Shown: positions 42,337 through 55,777, counted from the stretch's first letter. The stretch is DNA of 64,000 bases from Symsagittifera roscoffensis (GCF_963678635.1 NC_087062.1:91733845-91797844); one strand, 5' to 3'. A program made the numbers and translations. The notes: generated from the letters alone by a model not told the origin.

Positions 42337-45300
42337 ATGTCTCTGATTTTAGCTGTCCTTGTTTTTTTGTTCAATTGAATGTGGACCAGCAATTGAATTG
42401 ACAAACTCTGACTTCGAGGCAACAATCAGTATGTATGGCTACCTGTTCCTTCATATTTCGTCTTTCTATGTACCAATACCAAGTCAGAAAAGTATGTTAA
42501 TTTTGTTCAGAACAATATGATCTCGTGCTTGTCGATTTCCATGCTAGATGGTGCAAATTTAGCCGGATGCTTGATCCAGTTTTTGATGAAGCTTCACAAG
42601 CGCTGGACAATCTCTACAAAGTATTTACTATTTCAAAAACTGAATCAGTCGTTTTATTATATGTGAAACTACCCCAATTTTTCAGGACTCAAATACAGTG
42701 AAGCTTGCCAAAGTAGACTGCGAAAAAGAGAGTGCGTATTTTTATTGTATTTTTTTTTCGTCCGTTTCACGTATTAATTTTTGAAATTGCTTAGACGAAG
42801 TTGCCAGAAAGTACGGAATCAATAAGTATCCAACAATAAAAATGTTTGAAAACGGCAAAGTTTCCAAGAAAGAATACCGTGGCTCAAGGACAAAAGACGC
42901 GTTTGTCAGTTATATCACCAAATATCTCGAGTCTCCTATCAAAGATATACCTAATCTTGACGATATCCCGGACCTTTTAGAAGTAAGTGCTTTTTCAATA
43001 ATATTTTCTGGACTATCTTAAGTTCAACTGCAGGGACCATTGATGTTTTTTTTTCAGAAGCAAAAGCACAATGTCATCGGGTATTTCGACAACAAGGAGT
43101 CAGCAGATTATAAGCAATTCGACCGAGTTGCGCGGATGCTGCGACATGATTGCGGGTGGTTTGCTGCATTTGGGTAAGTCTGCAACAAAGTTCTAATTCA
43201 ATTCACTCAGCGCATATTAGTCATTACACAGTATTTGATGTTAAAGAGAGGTAGCAAAGAGTCAAAAGCAAGGCGGGACCTTCCAGATAGTGTACAAGCC
43301 TCCTAATGTAAGTAGAATTGTTCTGATTCCGTAGATAGCACTAACTTGTCTATCTTTTTTCTGATTTTTTTTCGCTGTGTAAGTTTTTCTGAGAAAAAAA
43401 TCTCTTTCCTCTCGCTCATCGTTTATTATGATTTGACTCTCTGATAATGAGGTTTTAAAATTCTCTTTTCTTTTTAGTTTTTCATGAATTTGTTGTTTAT
43501 TAGCAATTCCAGCCACGTAAAAATTACAACCCGAAGTTTGATGAAGTTTATACACGACTTAGACAATTGGATGCCCGAGGACTGAGGTTCTTTTCAAGTA
43601 GAGAGCATTTATGCTTCAAAAATCATTTTAAATTGTTTTCTTGCCTTTTTTCAATTTTTTTTTCCAGCGAGCTCGCGAAGCGTAAAGAATTAGTACGAAC
43701 GTTCTTTTGTAAATCTAACTCGCAAATAAAAGTGTTCATTAAAATGTTCATTTATTTGGTGGCACTTTTCTATAATCACGATCTGTAGCATAGGAAAGTT
43801 CGTAGCATCTGTTCTCTGCTTTCTTTGTGGCAAATTTTTGTGATCTATTAAGCGTCGGTGGCTGAGAGTGGTTAGTGCTTGAGACTCATAATATCTACGT
43901 TGCAGATCGAATCCGAGACGTAGCCGAGTTTTTACTAATTTGAGGCTTGTTTCTACTATTTCTTATTTCATCTAAAGAGATGCTTTTTGTCGTATTCTCG
44001 CTAGTGGCCGGGAAGCGAAGCACCGCCTACGTTTTTAACTTTTTTTACACTTGCGAGGCAAGTCTATTTGTACAAACCTTCTTTTTTTCCAACCTAAGTC
44101 GCAAATATTGGTGCGGCACCTTTACAATTTTTTGATAGCATGTGCTTTGATTTTCGAAAAGTAATAAGCTACCACAGTTAAATCATTTTTAGTTCATCAA
44201 ATGAACCGAAAAAAGTGATTTGTTTCAAACAACATAACAATAATGAAAACTCGATTTCAGAGTTTTTTTAAACTCAATATATCTAGCAATTTTTTGAAAT
44301 GCATAATTGTTTCATAATGTGGCTTTGCATAATTTATACATAATGTGGCTTGATGTTTTGCTATTTGGCATTTGCAACGTTAGTTTGGATGCTATCAGTT
44401 TGTTATATTCCAAATTGTTGCATGCAAAAATTGAGCCTATTTGTATTTGGTTCCAATTTTGCTGAATCGCATTGGCAAGTTATTGACATATGTAGCTGCT
44501 TTATTCGTGACAAGTGTTTGTCGGTTGTTGAGATTGCGTAGCTGAGTGGATAGTGCGTGAGACTCAAAATCATTTGATTGAAGGTCGCAGGTTTGAATCA
44601 TACTCGTAGCAGAGTTTTTGCTAATTCGAGGCTGATTTCTACTTTTTCTTATTTTTTTTTTGATAGAGCTGCTTTTTGGTCGTGTTCTCTCAAGTGTTTG
44701 CGACGAGCAGCTTCGCCTTTGTGTTAAAATTCTAAGAACAAGTGTCTGGTGATCGGTAACTATGCGAGAGCAAGTGTCTTTCTTGTAATCGGAGCTAGAA
44801 TTTTTTCCCATGAACAATTTTTCGTACAAATCTTTATGAAATTGAACTTACTTATTTTCGAACATAAGTAACTTTCAGCCTCCTTTCCACTTGGTCCAGA
44901 AGTAATGCTGATGCCTTTGTTTTTTTTCAGTCTCTATGAATTTGAATTTTTCTCAGGAAAAATTGCTTGTCAGCCTTTTGGTTGTCTTATTATGTTTTGT
45001 GAGAGTTGCCAGAGCGCGGATTTTTCTTGTTTTGTGTTCAATTTTGCATATAGGTGCAAGTGTTGGTGGTTTTTATTGTAACTAGCCTTGCAATAAGCAA
45101 GGGTTTTTCAAGGGATGGCGGTGTGTCTCGACTGTTTTATTTTTGATTTGAAATTTTTCATATATTCCAAAAAAAAAACATCCATTTTTCAATTATTTAG
45201 TTGTTTGCTGTTTTTTTTTGCCATGAGCTTCTGTGAGTTAACCATTGTTTACACAAGCAAAGCTTGTGTAATAGTAAAAATTCTCATTTTTTCCAACCTA

Positions 45301-48300
45301 AGTCGCAAATATTGTTTCGACCCCAATATTGTTGCGACAAAATGTGTTCATAATGAAAGTGTTCATTTTGATCAATAACCAGCTATTAAGTACAGGCAAT
45401 GCTCAGGATATCAAAACAGACTATCATATTACAAATAGCACTTTAGCTTCAAGGTATCATGGATCTGTACCGTAGAGGTAGCGAAGGAGACCCGCAAATA
45501 AAATAAGAGTGTTCGAACGTGGGCCGGGTCGGATTTTTCAAAAGAATTTACTGGTTAAAATGCGTCCGCTATGAATTGAGGCATGTTAGTTAGTATTTTT
45601 TTTTTGCAAAATGACTGGTATTACTAATGCGTCATAATTAGCTTGCGTCACTGAGCATTTATGCTGACTCATAATTGGCGTGCGTCACTTGAGAAATTTT
45701 GTAGACTCAAAGGTTTTACTGATTCAGTTATTTCCTGTAGCGTTATCGGTCATATTTTTGCTGGTGTATGCGAAGTGAAACGTCGCCTCTGTGTTAAACT
45801 TCTGACAATTGCTATGCAATACAGACCGGTATGCTTAATACGGTTTGGAAATGATTCCGCACTTCTCTGGCTGAACGATTGTTTCGTTTATTTTTCCAAC
45901 CATTTGGCTAGAACTACTGTGTTCGGGTGTGTTTGTGTGTTTTGATTTCCGAACGACATGAAAATTTTTCAAAATTTTTGCAAGGATACGCAGACATTTT
46001 ATTCAAGCCCTGTAAACTGAGTTTTACTCCAGTAAAAGTAGTTTTCGAAGTTTAAAAATTGCTTGATTTATTTTTTTTACTTTAAAAATCATTTTTGAAG
46101 CAAACTGTTGCTGAATCTGCCTATTTTGCTGTGCATATTGGTTATGCCTAAGCTCTAGGCTTTTATAGATCCTATTATTAAGCCATATATAAAAAGACAG
46201 TTATTTGAAAAAAAAACCTTTGTAGTTTTCTAAGGAACTTTCTGGCCCGAACTTGATCGGAATTTTGTATGTTACTGGCAAAGTAATTGGCTATCCTTAT
46301 TTTATTTTTGCAATTAATAAGTGTGTTGCAGCCTGATACAAGATTTTTTTCTTTTTTAAACGTTGATACGTTTTTTCGAAGCTGGTCTTAATGATGTTTT
46401 TGCTCGTTTTTTTTTCGGGAATGTTTAAAATTTGTTCATGCTCATTCTTGATTTTTAGCGGTTTGACTTTGGGCTCTTTTCAAATTTAGTTCACTATTTT
46501 GTAAAAGGAAGTTAAACTCCACCATCGATCAGCAAAATTTTAAAGTTAACGAAAAACGTGATCGAATTCTAGTTTCGAAAGTGGATTTTAATTTGCAGAT
46601 TTCCAAGCGAAGTAAAAATTTTAGCTTTTGATCCAGTGGTTTTATCTGTTATTTATTTAAATGCGGGTTTGACTATCTCGCCATGTGTAAACTTTTTCAA
46701 CGTATAATTTTGGCATGTTGAACGAAAGAATTTTTGCACGTTTAAGCTATATCGTATATTGCAATGGTTAAGGTTTTTTTTCGATTTTCCAGTTTTAATT
46801 CAAGTGTTATTCCACCGAGTTTAAAATAAGCAGCCCAATAGAGGGACGCTTTCAGGTTTTCTCAAGGGGTTGCAAGTTTGGCCTCCAATTGAGAATGCTC
46901 AAATCCTTTAAGTGGACGAGATAAGACGATTTTTGTGATTTTTTCAAAAAATTTCAGAAAACTTATTACAAAATAGTTTACAAAACTTGACGTTGCCAAC
47001 CCTGTAGTTGGGTGCTATCAGAGAACTTTCAAGGATTGCGAATCTTGTTTCCAAATGTGACGGCTCAAATTCTTGTAGTTTTCAAGATATGACGTTTTTT
47101 TTGTGATTTTTTTCAAAAAAGTTTAAAACTTGGACGAAATTTTTCTACTTCAAAATTTCAAATTCTCAACCCTGTAGTTGGGGGCAATCAGAGTACTCTC
47201 AGGGGTTGCGAACCTTTTCTCCAATTATGACTGTTCAAATCCTTGTAGTTTTCGAGACATGATGTTTTTTTCTATTTTTTCAAAAAATTTTCAGGAAACT
47301 TAAACTTTCAGGAAACTGGGTGCGTTTAGGGTACTCTCATTGGTCCCGAATCTTGCCTCCGAAATATGACTACTCGAATATTTGTAGTTCTCGAGATTTG
47401 ACGTTTTCGGGATTTGACGGAAAATTGGAATTAAAAAAAGTTTATAAAATTTGAAATTACCAACCCTGTAATTGGGTGCTGTCAGAGCACACTAAAAGCC
47501 TGGAGATCTGGTTTCCAATATATGTGGTTTGTTATGAGTTGTCAAAATATCGAAGCACCGGAGGTGCGTTACACGCTAGTTCGGTTTTATTTTAGTGAAA
47601 ACGTTTCAATCATATATTGTTGTTGAAATTCATTGGTTTTATTGTTGTTGAGACAGTGGTTTCATTTTCGCAGAAAAAGCTTCAATCATAAATTGTTGTT
47701 GAAATTCAACGAGCTTCGAATCTATATATTTTTTCTTTGAAATTCGAAATTGTTTTTTTTTCAAAAAGAAGTCGATTTTCCTTGCGTTCATTGAGTCTTT
47801 TCCAAGTTTCTGTTGGCTATGTTTTATCATATACGTGGCTTATCATATACTGGTGCTGCTGATAAGAAATTGTTTCAGTACAATTTTGTAAGTTTATTTT
47901 TAATACAAGGATGTAATTTACCACTTAAGTAATTTACAAAACTAAAGGTAATTAACAAAATCAATATCATGAATTCACAACGCTCTATTTGCTGGAATAT
48001 ATGTGCTATAAAACTGAAAGAACAGGCTAAAAAATAAACGGAGGGGCAAAAGAAAAATCCTGATAATTGTTAAGGGGTAAACGAAGTCAGTCTCTATCTA
48101 ATCCAAAATTTACCATATTGCATATTTAGGGAAATATCCGGAATTTTCCAACATTTTGAGCGCAAACAATATTTTTCGAATTCGAATCAATTTTTCTATT
48201 TTTCCGAATAAATTTTAGTTAATGTGGGCTCGATATCTTAATTCATTTTTTGTTCGAACAACGATTTTCTTTGTATTGCAGGTAGAACACGGGGAAAAAT

Positions 48301-51300
48301 TGTTCAGTAGCAGCTTGAAGACACACGATTTGTTCTTGGCTTGGGCCACGGACAAATGCGTTCCTCTAGTCAGAGTTATCACCTTCGAAAATGCCGAAGT
48401 AAGTTGAATGCACAATTTACAATTCTCAAATGTGCTATTATTAAAAATTGTTTATTGGTTTGTGTTGCCAAAGGCCATGTGTTGTGCTTCTATTGGTGGA
48501 AAAGTTAGTTGGTTATTCGATTCCATTATGTGATGCTTAAGCTCTAGATTCATGCTGCTTTGTTTTTATTAGTTCAGAAATTTTTTGGTTCCTGACTTGA
48601 ATTCTTGTTTGCAGTTTTAAAGTGAATGGAAAAGAGTTTGAATTTCACGCTTTTAATGAAAGTCAAACTATGAAATACTGTCAAATATTGCGGAATCTGA
48701 AAAGACGAATTAAGGAAACTTTTTTTGTTGTTAAATAACAGCCATTTTATACATAACTGCCTTCTGTAATTTTTTTTCGTTTTTTACATAGTGTGTGATT
48801 GTGTTTATAGGAATTAACGGAGGAGGGTATTCCATTCCTGATTTTGTTCCACAAGCCTGATGACACTGAGTCCCCCAGAAAGTACACTGAGGTGGTACAA
48901 AAACAACTTTTCAAGCGCAAAGGTTAGAAAGTGACGAAGTATAATTAATGGAAATAATAAACTGTAATTGTTTAACCTGATCCCGATTCTCACTGTTCCA
49001 ATCACCATTCAACTGTAAATGAAATATGGCGTAGGTTCTGTTTTTCCGTTTTGCAGAAAAAAAAATAGATAAAGGCAGACAGGAATTTGATTAGAGGCTA
49101 GCCCCAAATTTAAATTTTTTGTATTTTTGAGTCATTTGGGCTAAAATGTATTTGCTAGTTTCAAGGAATTTTAATACTCAAAAAGAAAAAAGTAAAAAGC
49201 GCATAAAAACGTGAAAGAGTACTAATTTCAGAAGTGAATTTTAGGTATTTCTCGGAAAGCTTTCAGGGCGGGGAGTCGAGTGTATTAGCATTTTTAAGCC
49301 CTATTATATTTAATTTGGATTCAAAAAAATCAAAACTTTCTCAGTGTCAAGAAAAATTGGTCAACGTTTTCCATGTTTCTGACTAAATGACACAATGAAA
49401 GACTGAGCCAACAATTGAATTATACAGCAGTTTTTGCAATTATTAGGAGTCGATGAACGTTGTGTAAACTCGATAGGTCTTGATGGTTTTTTTTTTTCGT
49501 TTTGTTATGAAATGATCTAATGACAAAAAAGCATTCATACTTTTAAATGCACATCTGAATGCCTTTTGGTATATATGTACTTTTTGAGTTCAATTTAGGT
49601 TCATTTGCTAGACGGTAGGTAAATTGCACTCTCCAATTATGGAAACTGAAATGCCGCGAAAAAAACGTGATCGATTTCTAGTTTCGAAAGTCGAATTTAA
49701 TTTTTAGATTTCCCAGCGGAATAAAAACTTGTCCTAGTAATCCAGTTTTCTGAAATTGTGTTAATTTTACCCAAAAAGTGCCAGTTATAAAGTGCTCGTG
49801 AAATTCAAAGAGCTTTAAGGCCATAATTTTTTCGAATTTCGAAATTTGAATGTGTTCCAAAAAAACAAGTCAATTTTTTTTGTTTCTTTGCGTTCATTGA
49901 CTGTTTTCCAACTTTCTGCTGGCTATGATGAATCAAGAGTCATGATTGCAGTGAATAGTTTTATATAGGTCCTGGTGATTTTTTTTCAGGAACAATTCGT
50001 CCTAAAATTTGTTCATGCTCATTTTTAATTTTTTGCGGTTTGATTTTTTTAAGTTCAGTTTATTTCTTTTGTTAAAAGGAACGCTAACTCCACTATCGAA
50101 AAGCAAAAGTATAAAGGTAACAAAAAACTTGGTTGACTTATAGTTTCGGAAGTGGAATTTAATTTATAGATTTCCCAGTGGAATAAAAAGTTTATTTATT
50201 GATCATTGTTCTCAACTTGGGTAAATTTTATCAAAAAAGTGTCGATCATTTGTTGTTTTTGAAATTCAAAAGAGCTTTAAGGCCCTATATTTTTTATTTG
50301 AAATTCAATTTTAAAAGTTTTTTTACAAAGCAAATCAGTGTTTTCTATTTCCTTGCTTTGATGGCTCTTTTCCAACTTGTCGCGATGATTTCATCACGTT
50401 TTTTTCTTCAGAAAAAGTCTTTTAAATTAGTTCAGGCTCAAATGTTTGACTTTTGATTTCTTTTTTAGATTAATTCATTTCTTTTCTTAAGAGGAAGGAA
50501 AACTCCACTGTCGAACATCAACATAGTAAAGGTCACGAAAAACATGATCGACTTCTAGTTTTGAAAATGGAATTTAATTTTCATATTTCTCAGCGAAATT
50601 ATAAGGTAATCTATCAATTTAGTTTTTGCAAATTGTGTTAATTTAATCTAAAAGTGTCACTGATAATTAATTCTAGAATTTAAAGGGCTTTAAGGTCAAC
50701 TAGTTTTTACTTTGAAATTCGAAAGATGAAAGTTTAAAAAGAACAAATCAGTATTTTTGTTTCTCTGCGTTCATTGTGTTTTTTCCAACTGTCTGTGTTT
50801 ATGTTCATTGTTGTTTTCTGTTAGGTATTTAGTTTTGCCGTTTGCTCAAATTGTGTGTCAATGAGCGTTATGAAGACTTTAAATGTTTGAGGCGATTTTT
50901 TTTCAGGAAAAAGTGGAAAATTAAATCCCGCCAAATTTTATTTTTTGCAGCTCCCCGATTATTAAAGCGGAAATAGCCCGAAAAAAACGAACGTTTTTTA
51001 GGTTCGAAACTAGATTCCAATTTTAAAATTTTGCAGCGGAATAAAAAAAGTTACCTATTGTTCCAGCTTTCTCTATTCAGTTTTCCTTAGAGAAATTTAG
51101 AGAGCTTCAATGTCATATAGTTTTATCTTCGAGATTTTTTTTAAAATTAAAAATCAGTTTTATGAATTCAAGCAATTGAATTTTCTCCTTTGAGAAATGT
51201 TTTATTCGTAGCTACAAATGGTTAAAATTGTAAACAGTGTTGTTTTGTAGAATCTGTGACATTCCTGACGGCGGACGGGGTTCAGTTCGCTCACCCGCTG

Positions 51301-53107
51301 CACCACATGGGCAAACAGATAAAAGACTTGCCTGTTCTAGCTATAGACAGTTTCAAACATATGTATGTGTTCCCCGACAACGACAAGATGTTGTAAGTGG
51401 TCAAGAAATTTTTGTTTCTAAATGAAGCTGTATGTTGATCCCAAACCAAACTAGTTTTAGAATCATTATTTGAGTTATACCGGACATGGCTGTCTTATTG
51501 TTGGTCGGCCACTGACCGATTCCAGCTCAGAAAACTAACTACTGCTGTGCTGTTGCTGATATTTTGTTTTTATTTTTGTTTCAGTGACGCAGATGCTCTG
51601 AACACGTTCATCAGTGACCTTGAAACTGGTAAACTTCACAGGGAGTTCCACCACGGACCAGATGTAGTCGTCGCTAAAAAGGCCATAGAGGTCAGTCACT
51701 CAATCTTTTATTTCACTGCTGCTGTTCTGACGTTTGTTCCTCCATGTGCAGCTGTTTTAATTTGCAAAAATTTGGAACTGACAGGCTTAACTAAAACGAG
51801 CAATCTGTCAGTTTTGAGCAATTTTAGTATGCAAATTTCAATTTTTAGGTAAAAAATTAGTATTTGTCTACAAAAATTGTCAGAAATGGTTTTTTTTGCT
51901 CTGTTTATAGAATTCTGTTCCAACTTTTTGTAACTATCTGTAATGTCAAATTGTTGACAATATCCTTTTCAGCGAGCCTGAACGAAATCAATTATCCTAT
52001 AACTGTTCTTTTCGTCGTAGGAAATCAGTGTTTTACTAATATCAGCTCGTTAAAAACGCCTTCAAAAATTTGGTTAACTAGAAAGTACCGTTTTTTTCAC
52101 CAATTAAGTTGCAGGTACTCAAGGTCGCCGATATTGTCAACAAATTGGTATTAACTATGTTTTTGAATGATTTTTTTAGTTGTGAAGTTAAACATTGTTT
52201 TCTTTGAACTGCTCGTTAATAGTAGCTACCAAATAAAGTTTCAGTCCTGGAAAAATTCGAAATGTAATAATTGAACATGCTAGAATTTCTCCAGTTCCAA
52301 AGTTTCGCTCTCCTGATTGTTTGAGCCAGCGGGGAGTATTGAATTAGTCTGAATGCCTGGAAGCAAAATGGTTTGTTTACTGTTCAGTATGAAGGCTTAA
52401 TCTATCTCTAGCAAAAGTTTGTTGCTTGTTTGTTAAAACTTAAAAAGGGTATATGTGATGTGTCCATGTGTTATGTTTGTACCCAAGTGGCTTTGTTTGC
52501 AGTCGAAACCACAGGAAACAAAAGGCTCCATTCCTGTCAAGAAACTAAATGTCGAAATTCCGACGGCTACTCGAAAAGCCGAGGAAGAAGTAAAGGTTTG
52601 TGATGGCGTAGCTGAAACTGTTGTAACGTGTGCTGTTTTTACCCCTTTCATGGCTTCATGTAGTTGCTTTCTAATTAGTTTGTAAAGGTTCTTCCTTCTG
52701 ATATTCAGCGGGTTTGCGAGAACTCAGATAACCATAAATACTTCTGTAGTACAGGAGCGGATGTATTTAATAGTTTTAAAAACTAAAAAACAACAGCGTT
52801 GAGTTTAATAAAAAAAGATGAGCTTGCGTTTCAGGGCAAATCAACAGATGGACGAAATGCTAGACAGGACCAGGTATCATATATTTATCGAATGCTACAA
52901 ATATTTTTTCTTCTAGTTATGCAATATCTGTATGCCTGACCCTATATCAGTTAGAGCTATAAAGATTTCCGTTTTTTGTTCCATTTGTCGGCCAATTGGT
53001 TGAGAAACTGTTCTTTCCAGAAGGCACCACCAAGCACCCCGCCAGAAAGTCAGTTTGCTAAACTGGCTCCATCCGACCTTAGATACTCGTTCAGAGACGA
53101 GCTGTAA
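42337..53107 (+). CDS. ERP44: ERp44-type ER thioredoxin protein, 13 coding exons
   Basis: Exons: 42337-42428, 42511-42620, 42686-42731, 42795-42982, 43058-43173, 43247-43307, 48282-48398, 48811-48921, 51251-51392, 51585-51690, 52503-52595, 52835-52873, 53021-53107, all bounded by GT and AG. The product (about 435 residues; human ERp44 has 406) has a hydrophobic N-terminus, a first thioredoxin domain with VDFHARWCKFS (the CRFS-type single-cysteine site of ERp44, Lys for Arg) and cis-Pro KYPTIKMF. Later segments include DKCVPLVRVITFENAE, EELTEEGIPFLILFH, IDSFKHMYVF and GKLHREFHHGPD. It ends in RDEL, the retrieval signal. ERp44 retrieves client proteins such as Ero1 and immature oligomers from the Golgi/ERGIC to the ER. 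Two one-base problems exist: a seven-T run at 42362-42368 puts the ATG at 42337 out of frame, and CAAAAC near 48899 shifts exon 8. Either an upstream exon joins at the acceptor before 42353, or these are sequence errors; otherwise the gene is damaged. Confidence 0.92.
43851..44128 (+). repeat. tRNA-derived SINE, family A, copy 1
   Basis: It lies in ERp44 intron 6. The A box (TGGCTGAGAGTGG) and B box (AGATCGAATCC) resemble a Ser/Leu-type tRNA. They are followed by a CGTAGCCGAGTTTTTACTAA block and a tail ending near TTCCAACCTAAGTCGCAAATA. A second copy lies at 44520, and tail fragments occur near 45230-45320 and 45755-45830. Confidence 0.75.
44520..44735 (+). repeat. tRNA-derived SINE, family A, copy 2
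   Basis: The head is GTAGCTGAGTGGATAGTG and the B box region is GGTTTGAATCA. The CGTAGCAGAGTTTTTGCTAA block and the Ser/Leu-like organisation match copy 1 throughout. Divergence from copy 1 is moderate, so both are old. Confidence 0.75.
45375..45745 (+). repeat. tRNA-derived SINE, family B, copy 2
   Basis: It starts with the CAGCTATTAAGTACAGGCAATG block that also begins the copy at 12495. Box-like sequences GTAGAGGTAG (about 45472) and GTTCGAACG (about 45511) follow, then the tail blocks TTGAGGCATGTTAG and GCGTCATAATTAG. It lies inside ERp44 intron 6. Confidence 0.75.
46820..47570. repeat. Degenerate minisatellite in ERp44 intron 6
   Basis: About four units of roughly 150-190 bp recur. Each has a CAACCCTGTAGTTGGGTGC-like block (46996, 47168, a degenerate copy near 47314, and about 47460), then a TCAGAG...CTCTCA segment, a CTCAAATYCTTGTAGTTTTC-like segment and a GACGTTTTTTTGTGATTTTT-like segment. 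Confidence 0.8.
49560..51010. repeat. Repeated 350-450-bp units in ERp44 intron 8
   Basis: At least four units share an AACTCCAC-T-TCGA segment, a GTGATCGAYTTCTAGTTTCG-like segment, ATTTCCCAGCGGAATAAAAA and a downstream AAATTCAAAGAGCTTTAAGG block. They lie at roughly 49600, 50080, 50500 and 50940. A further copy lies near 46500 in intron 6, so the unit is dispersed as well as tandem. Confidence 0.75.
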
Positions 53108-53294
53108 CCGCAACCGAACCATGCTGCAGTATTCGAAAGCCAGTGGTGCCCCCCGCAGTCGAATCGAGTCTCATTGGGCCAATTATTGTACAAATTGAAT
53201 CATATCTCGGTCCGACAACCACGGCTCTAAAGTGCTACAATACCAAATTACTAAAAATGTGGAATTCATTGTTGCAGAGTGTATTTTGATAGCA

Positions 53295-53300
53295 AATAAA
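53295..53300 (+). terminator. Polyadenylation signal of the ERp44 gene
   Basis: AATAAA lies about 190 bases after the stop codon, within AAATAAATAAATG. It is the first canonical signal downstream of the last exon. Confidence 0.65.
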
Positions 53301-55777
53301 TAAATGCAATTTAGTTTTGACGAATTTCCATGGAAAATATGCGAAGCTAGCTTTCAAAACTAAATGCTTTTTATTTGTTTGACGGCAAAATTAATTAAGG
53401 ATCTCTCAAGAGTATCCACATAATAAATCAAAACTGGTTGATCAGTTTTGTTTTCAGAAAGCTAAATTGCGGCCTTATGTGCTTCGATCCAAAATTCCAT
53501 TTTCGATGTACAATATATTTTCATTTGTTTATAACTTGACTTTGGTTTGTACTTGAATGTAGTGAATCGAAGCTCGTAGCTGGTATACAAACTTAATTTT
53601 GACAAAAAAAAATCAAGTGAAGAAGTTTGTGAGTGATTCCCGAAAGGTTTTTTTTTTGCTACGAGGTTGAATTAATGAAACATGGTTTTTATTGGGGCTA
53701 TCTCTGCTTTGTAGAATACTTCATCATTATCAAATCCCAGATGCCGAAGTTCAACCAATTAGGTCAAGTCAAGTCAAATTAAATCTGTATATTTCAATTT
53801 CATAATTTGAGTTAGAACCGAAGTGTAACTCATAGAGTAATTTCGGATAGGGTACACCGTCTGCTCGTCACGCTATCTTATTTTCGGCCGGATAGATTCG
53901 TGCAACTTCTTAGTCTAATACCGATCCTAATCTTACTCTTATACTATCTAGTCTCAGGTTGTTTAACTAGTCTCTGCTAGGCTCAATAGATCTAGGGTAT
54001 ACTGGTTTATTGCGGCTGCTGAAGTGCTCAGGAGAGTCCAACTAATTTCTAAGTTAAATTCAAATCTCTCTGGTGCTGAAATTACAAGTAACTTCAGCAC
54101 TTACAAATAAGTGGGTTGTTAGTTAGATGGATCATGATTGGTTAATATTAAATACTTTACATTGGTAAAACATTTAATTTATCCAATCATAAAATATAGT
54201 TTAGATCAGGTTCCACCCATCCGGGTTTTACAGTGTTTTTTAGAACAGTTCTTCTGTAGTTCAAGGATGGATGATGGACGTTGGTATTTGGCGAACATCA
54301 CAATTTTCTTTCGCTTCTCCTTGTGACAACGACTGAGTCTTTGCAACAAAACCAATTCTGATTTCAGAATGGTTGGCTATGTCAGGTTTTTCTGTTCTTC
54401 AGGGAGAACTTCCTTTGTATCTGATCTAGCTTGGGAATGGCGTGGAGATTGTGCGTGGAGGGGATGCCTGATTACTCGGATCTGTACGTATACTTGAACA
54501 TCGAGGTGGTCATTGGTCTAGTTCAATGAAGTCCTTTTCTGCGAAGTCAAGTCGTACTCTAAATCCTTTGAGTTGTGATTGTGAGTGGCATATCGATTGT
54601 AGTTGGTCATTCTCTCTCGAGTGTAGTGAGGTCGTCTTGTCTTTTGATGTTCGTCCTTGGTGTTGTATTCTGATCTATATATTGCATCATGTGATTTTAC
54701 ATTTTATAAAACTTTTATTAGTTTAATATTTTTTAATCATGATTTTAGTTAGTTGTTTTCACAAAAGCTTTTTGTTTTAGTTCGGTTATTTTGAAGAGTT
54801 ACTCACCCTTGAGTAGCTCTTATTAAAAATAAAGGTGTGGTCACAAAGCGTGGATGTAGCGCGGTGGGTTAGGCCGGCTATAGAGCATGCTCAGGACGTC
54901 CTTTCCTGGTGGGTTAGGCCAGGTGTGGGAGTATGATTTCATGCGGTTTTTGTGAGGGGTCCTGTTATGTGACAACGTTTTATGTTGGGTTTGTTGTGGT
55001 TTTACTTATGTTTCTTTGGTTGTGTCCTTTTTTCAAAAATCAAATTGTTTGTGGTATGGGTTTGTCTTTCGACTTTTTTGTGTTTTATTATTTCTTTCTA
55101 AGACTTTATAATAGTCTTCAAAAGAATTAATTATCCAGTTTTAAACTGGGTTAATCCGGTTTGGGTACCGTTGGTTTCCTTTTCTTAGTCATGCTGTTAT
55201 TCTATGATTTGTGGTATTTAGTAAGCTGCGTTGGTTAGTTTTGTTTAGTATATGATTTCTCTCCAACCGGGTTAAAGGAAAGTTTGAAACTTGTTATCGT
55301 GTGTTAGAGTTATTGAGTGTGAAAACTTGAAACTGAAATTCATTATTTTAAACAATTCTTCGTGGGCGAGCTGTGCGAGTATGGATAGAATTTCTGTGCG
55401 AGTGAATGAAAATATCAAAAGGTTAGTACTGCAATTGCATTTTATTAATTTACTGCATAGAATTTGGAAATTTACTGCTAGTAATGGGGGAATTTTAAGA
55501 TACAAATTTTCATCATATGTAGATTTACTGCTTTTGGGGGAAAATTTTATAAATTAATTTACTGCATTGGTATTGAATTTATAAATTTATATGTGTAAGA
55601 GATTAATAGAATTTTGGAAATTTGTTCGATGAAATTTGCGATTTTTTATTTGTCTTTTGTGGTTTTTGTAGGTGATCGTCGGATGAAGGCTAAAAATCTA
55701 AAGAAAACATGAATAAAGAATGGTGAGTGTTTATTTTTTAATTAGTTAGTAATATTCATTTAATTCATACTTACCTG
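53301..55777. other. Intergenic region, probably including the 3' end and LTR of element C
   Basis: I see no supported gene. A GGTGGGTTAGGCC motif occurs twice (about 54861 and 54909). Sequence next to 55777 should hold the 3' untranslated region and 3' LTR of element C, but its partner LTR is outside the window and I cannot delimit it. On the minus strand a strong splice-donor-like CAGGTAAGTA follows directly after the 597-codon ORF stop. Confidence 0.4.

Noticed and set aside
43505-43790. Possible extra ERp44 exon after an AG at about 43504
   Set aside because: Exon 6 (ending 43307) joins exon 7 (48282) in phase and matches the conserved order; the extra frame has no counterpart in ERp44.
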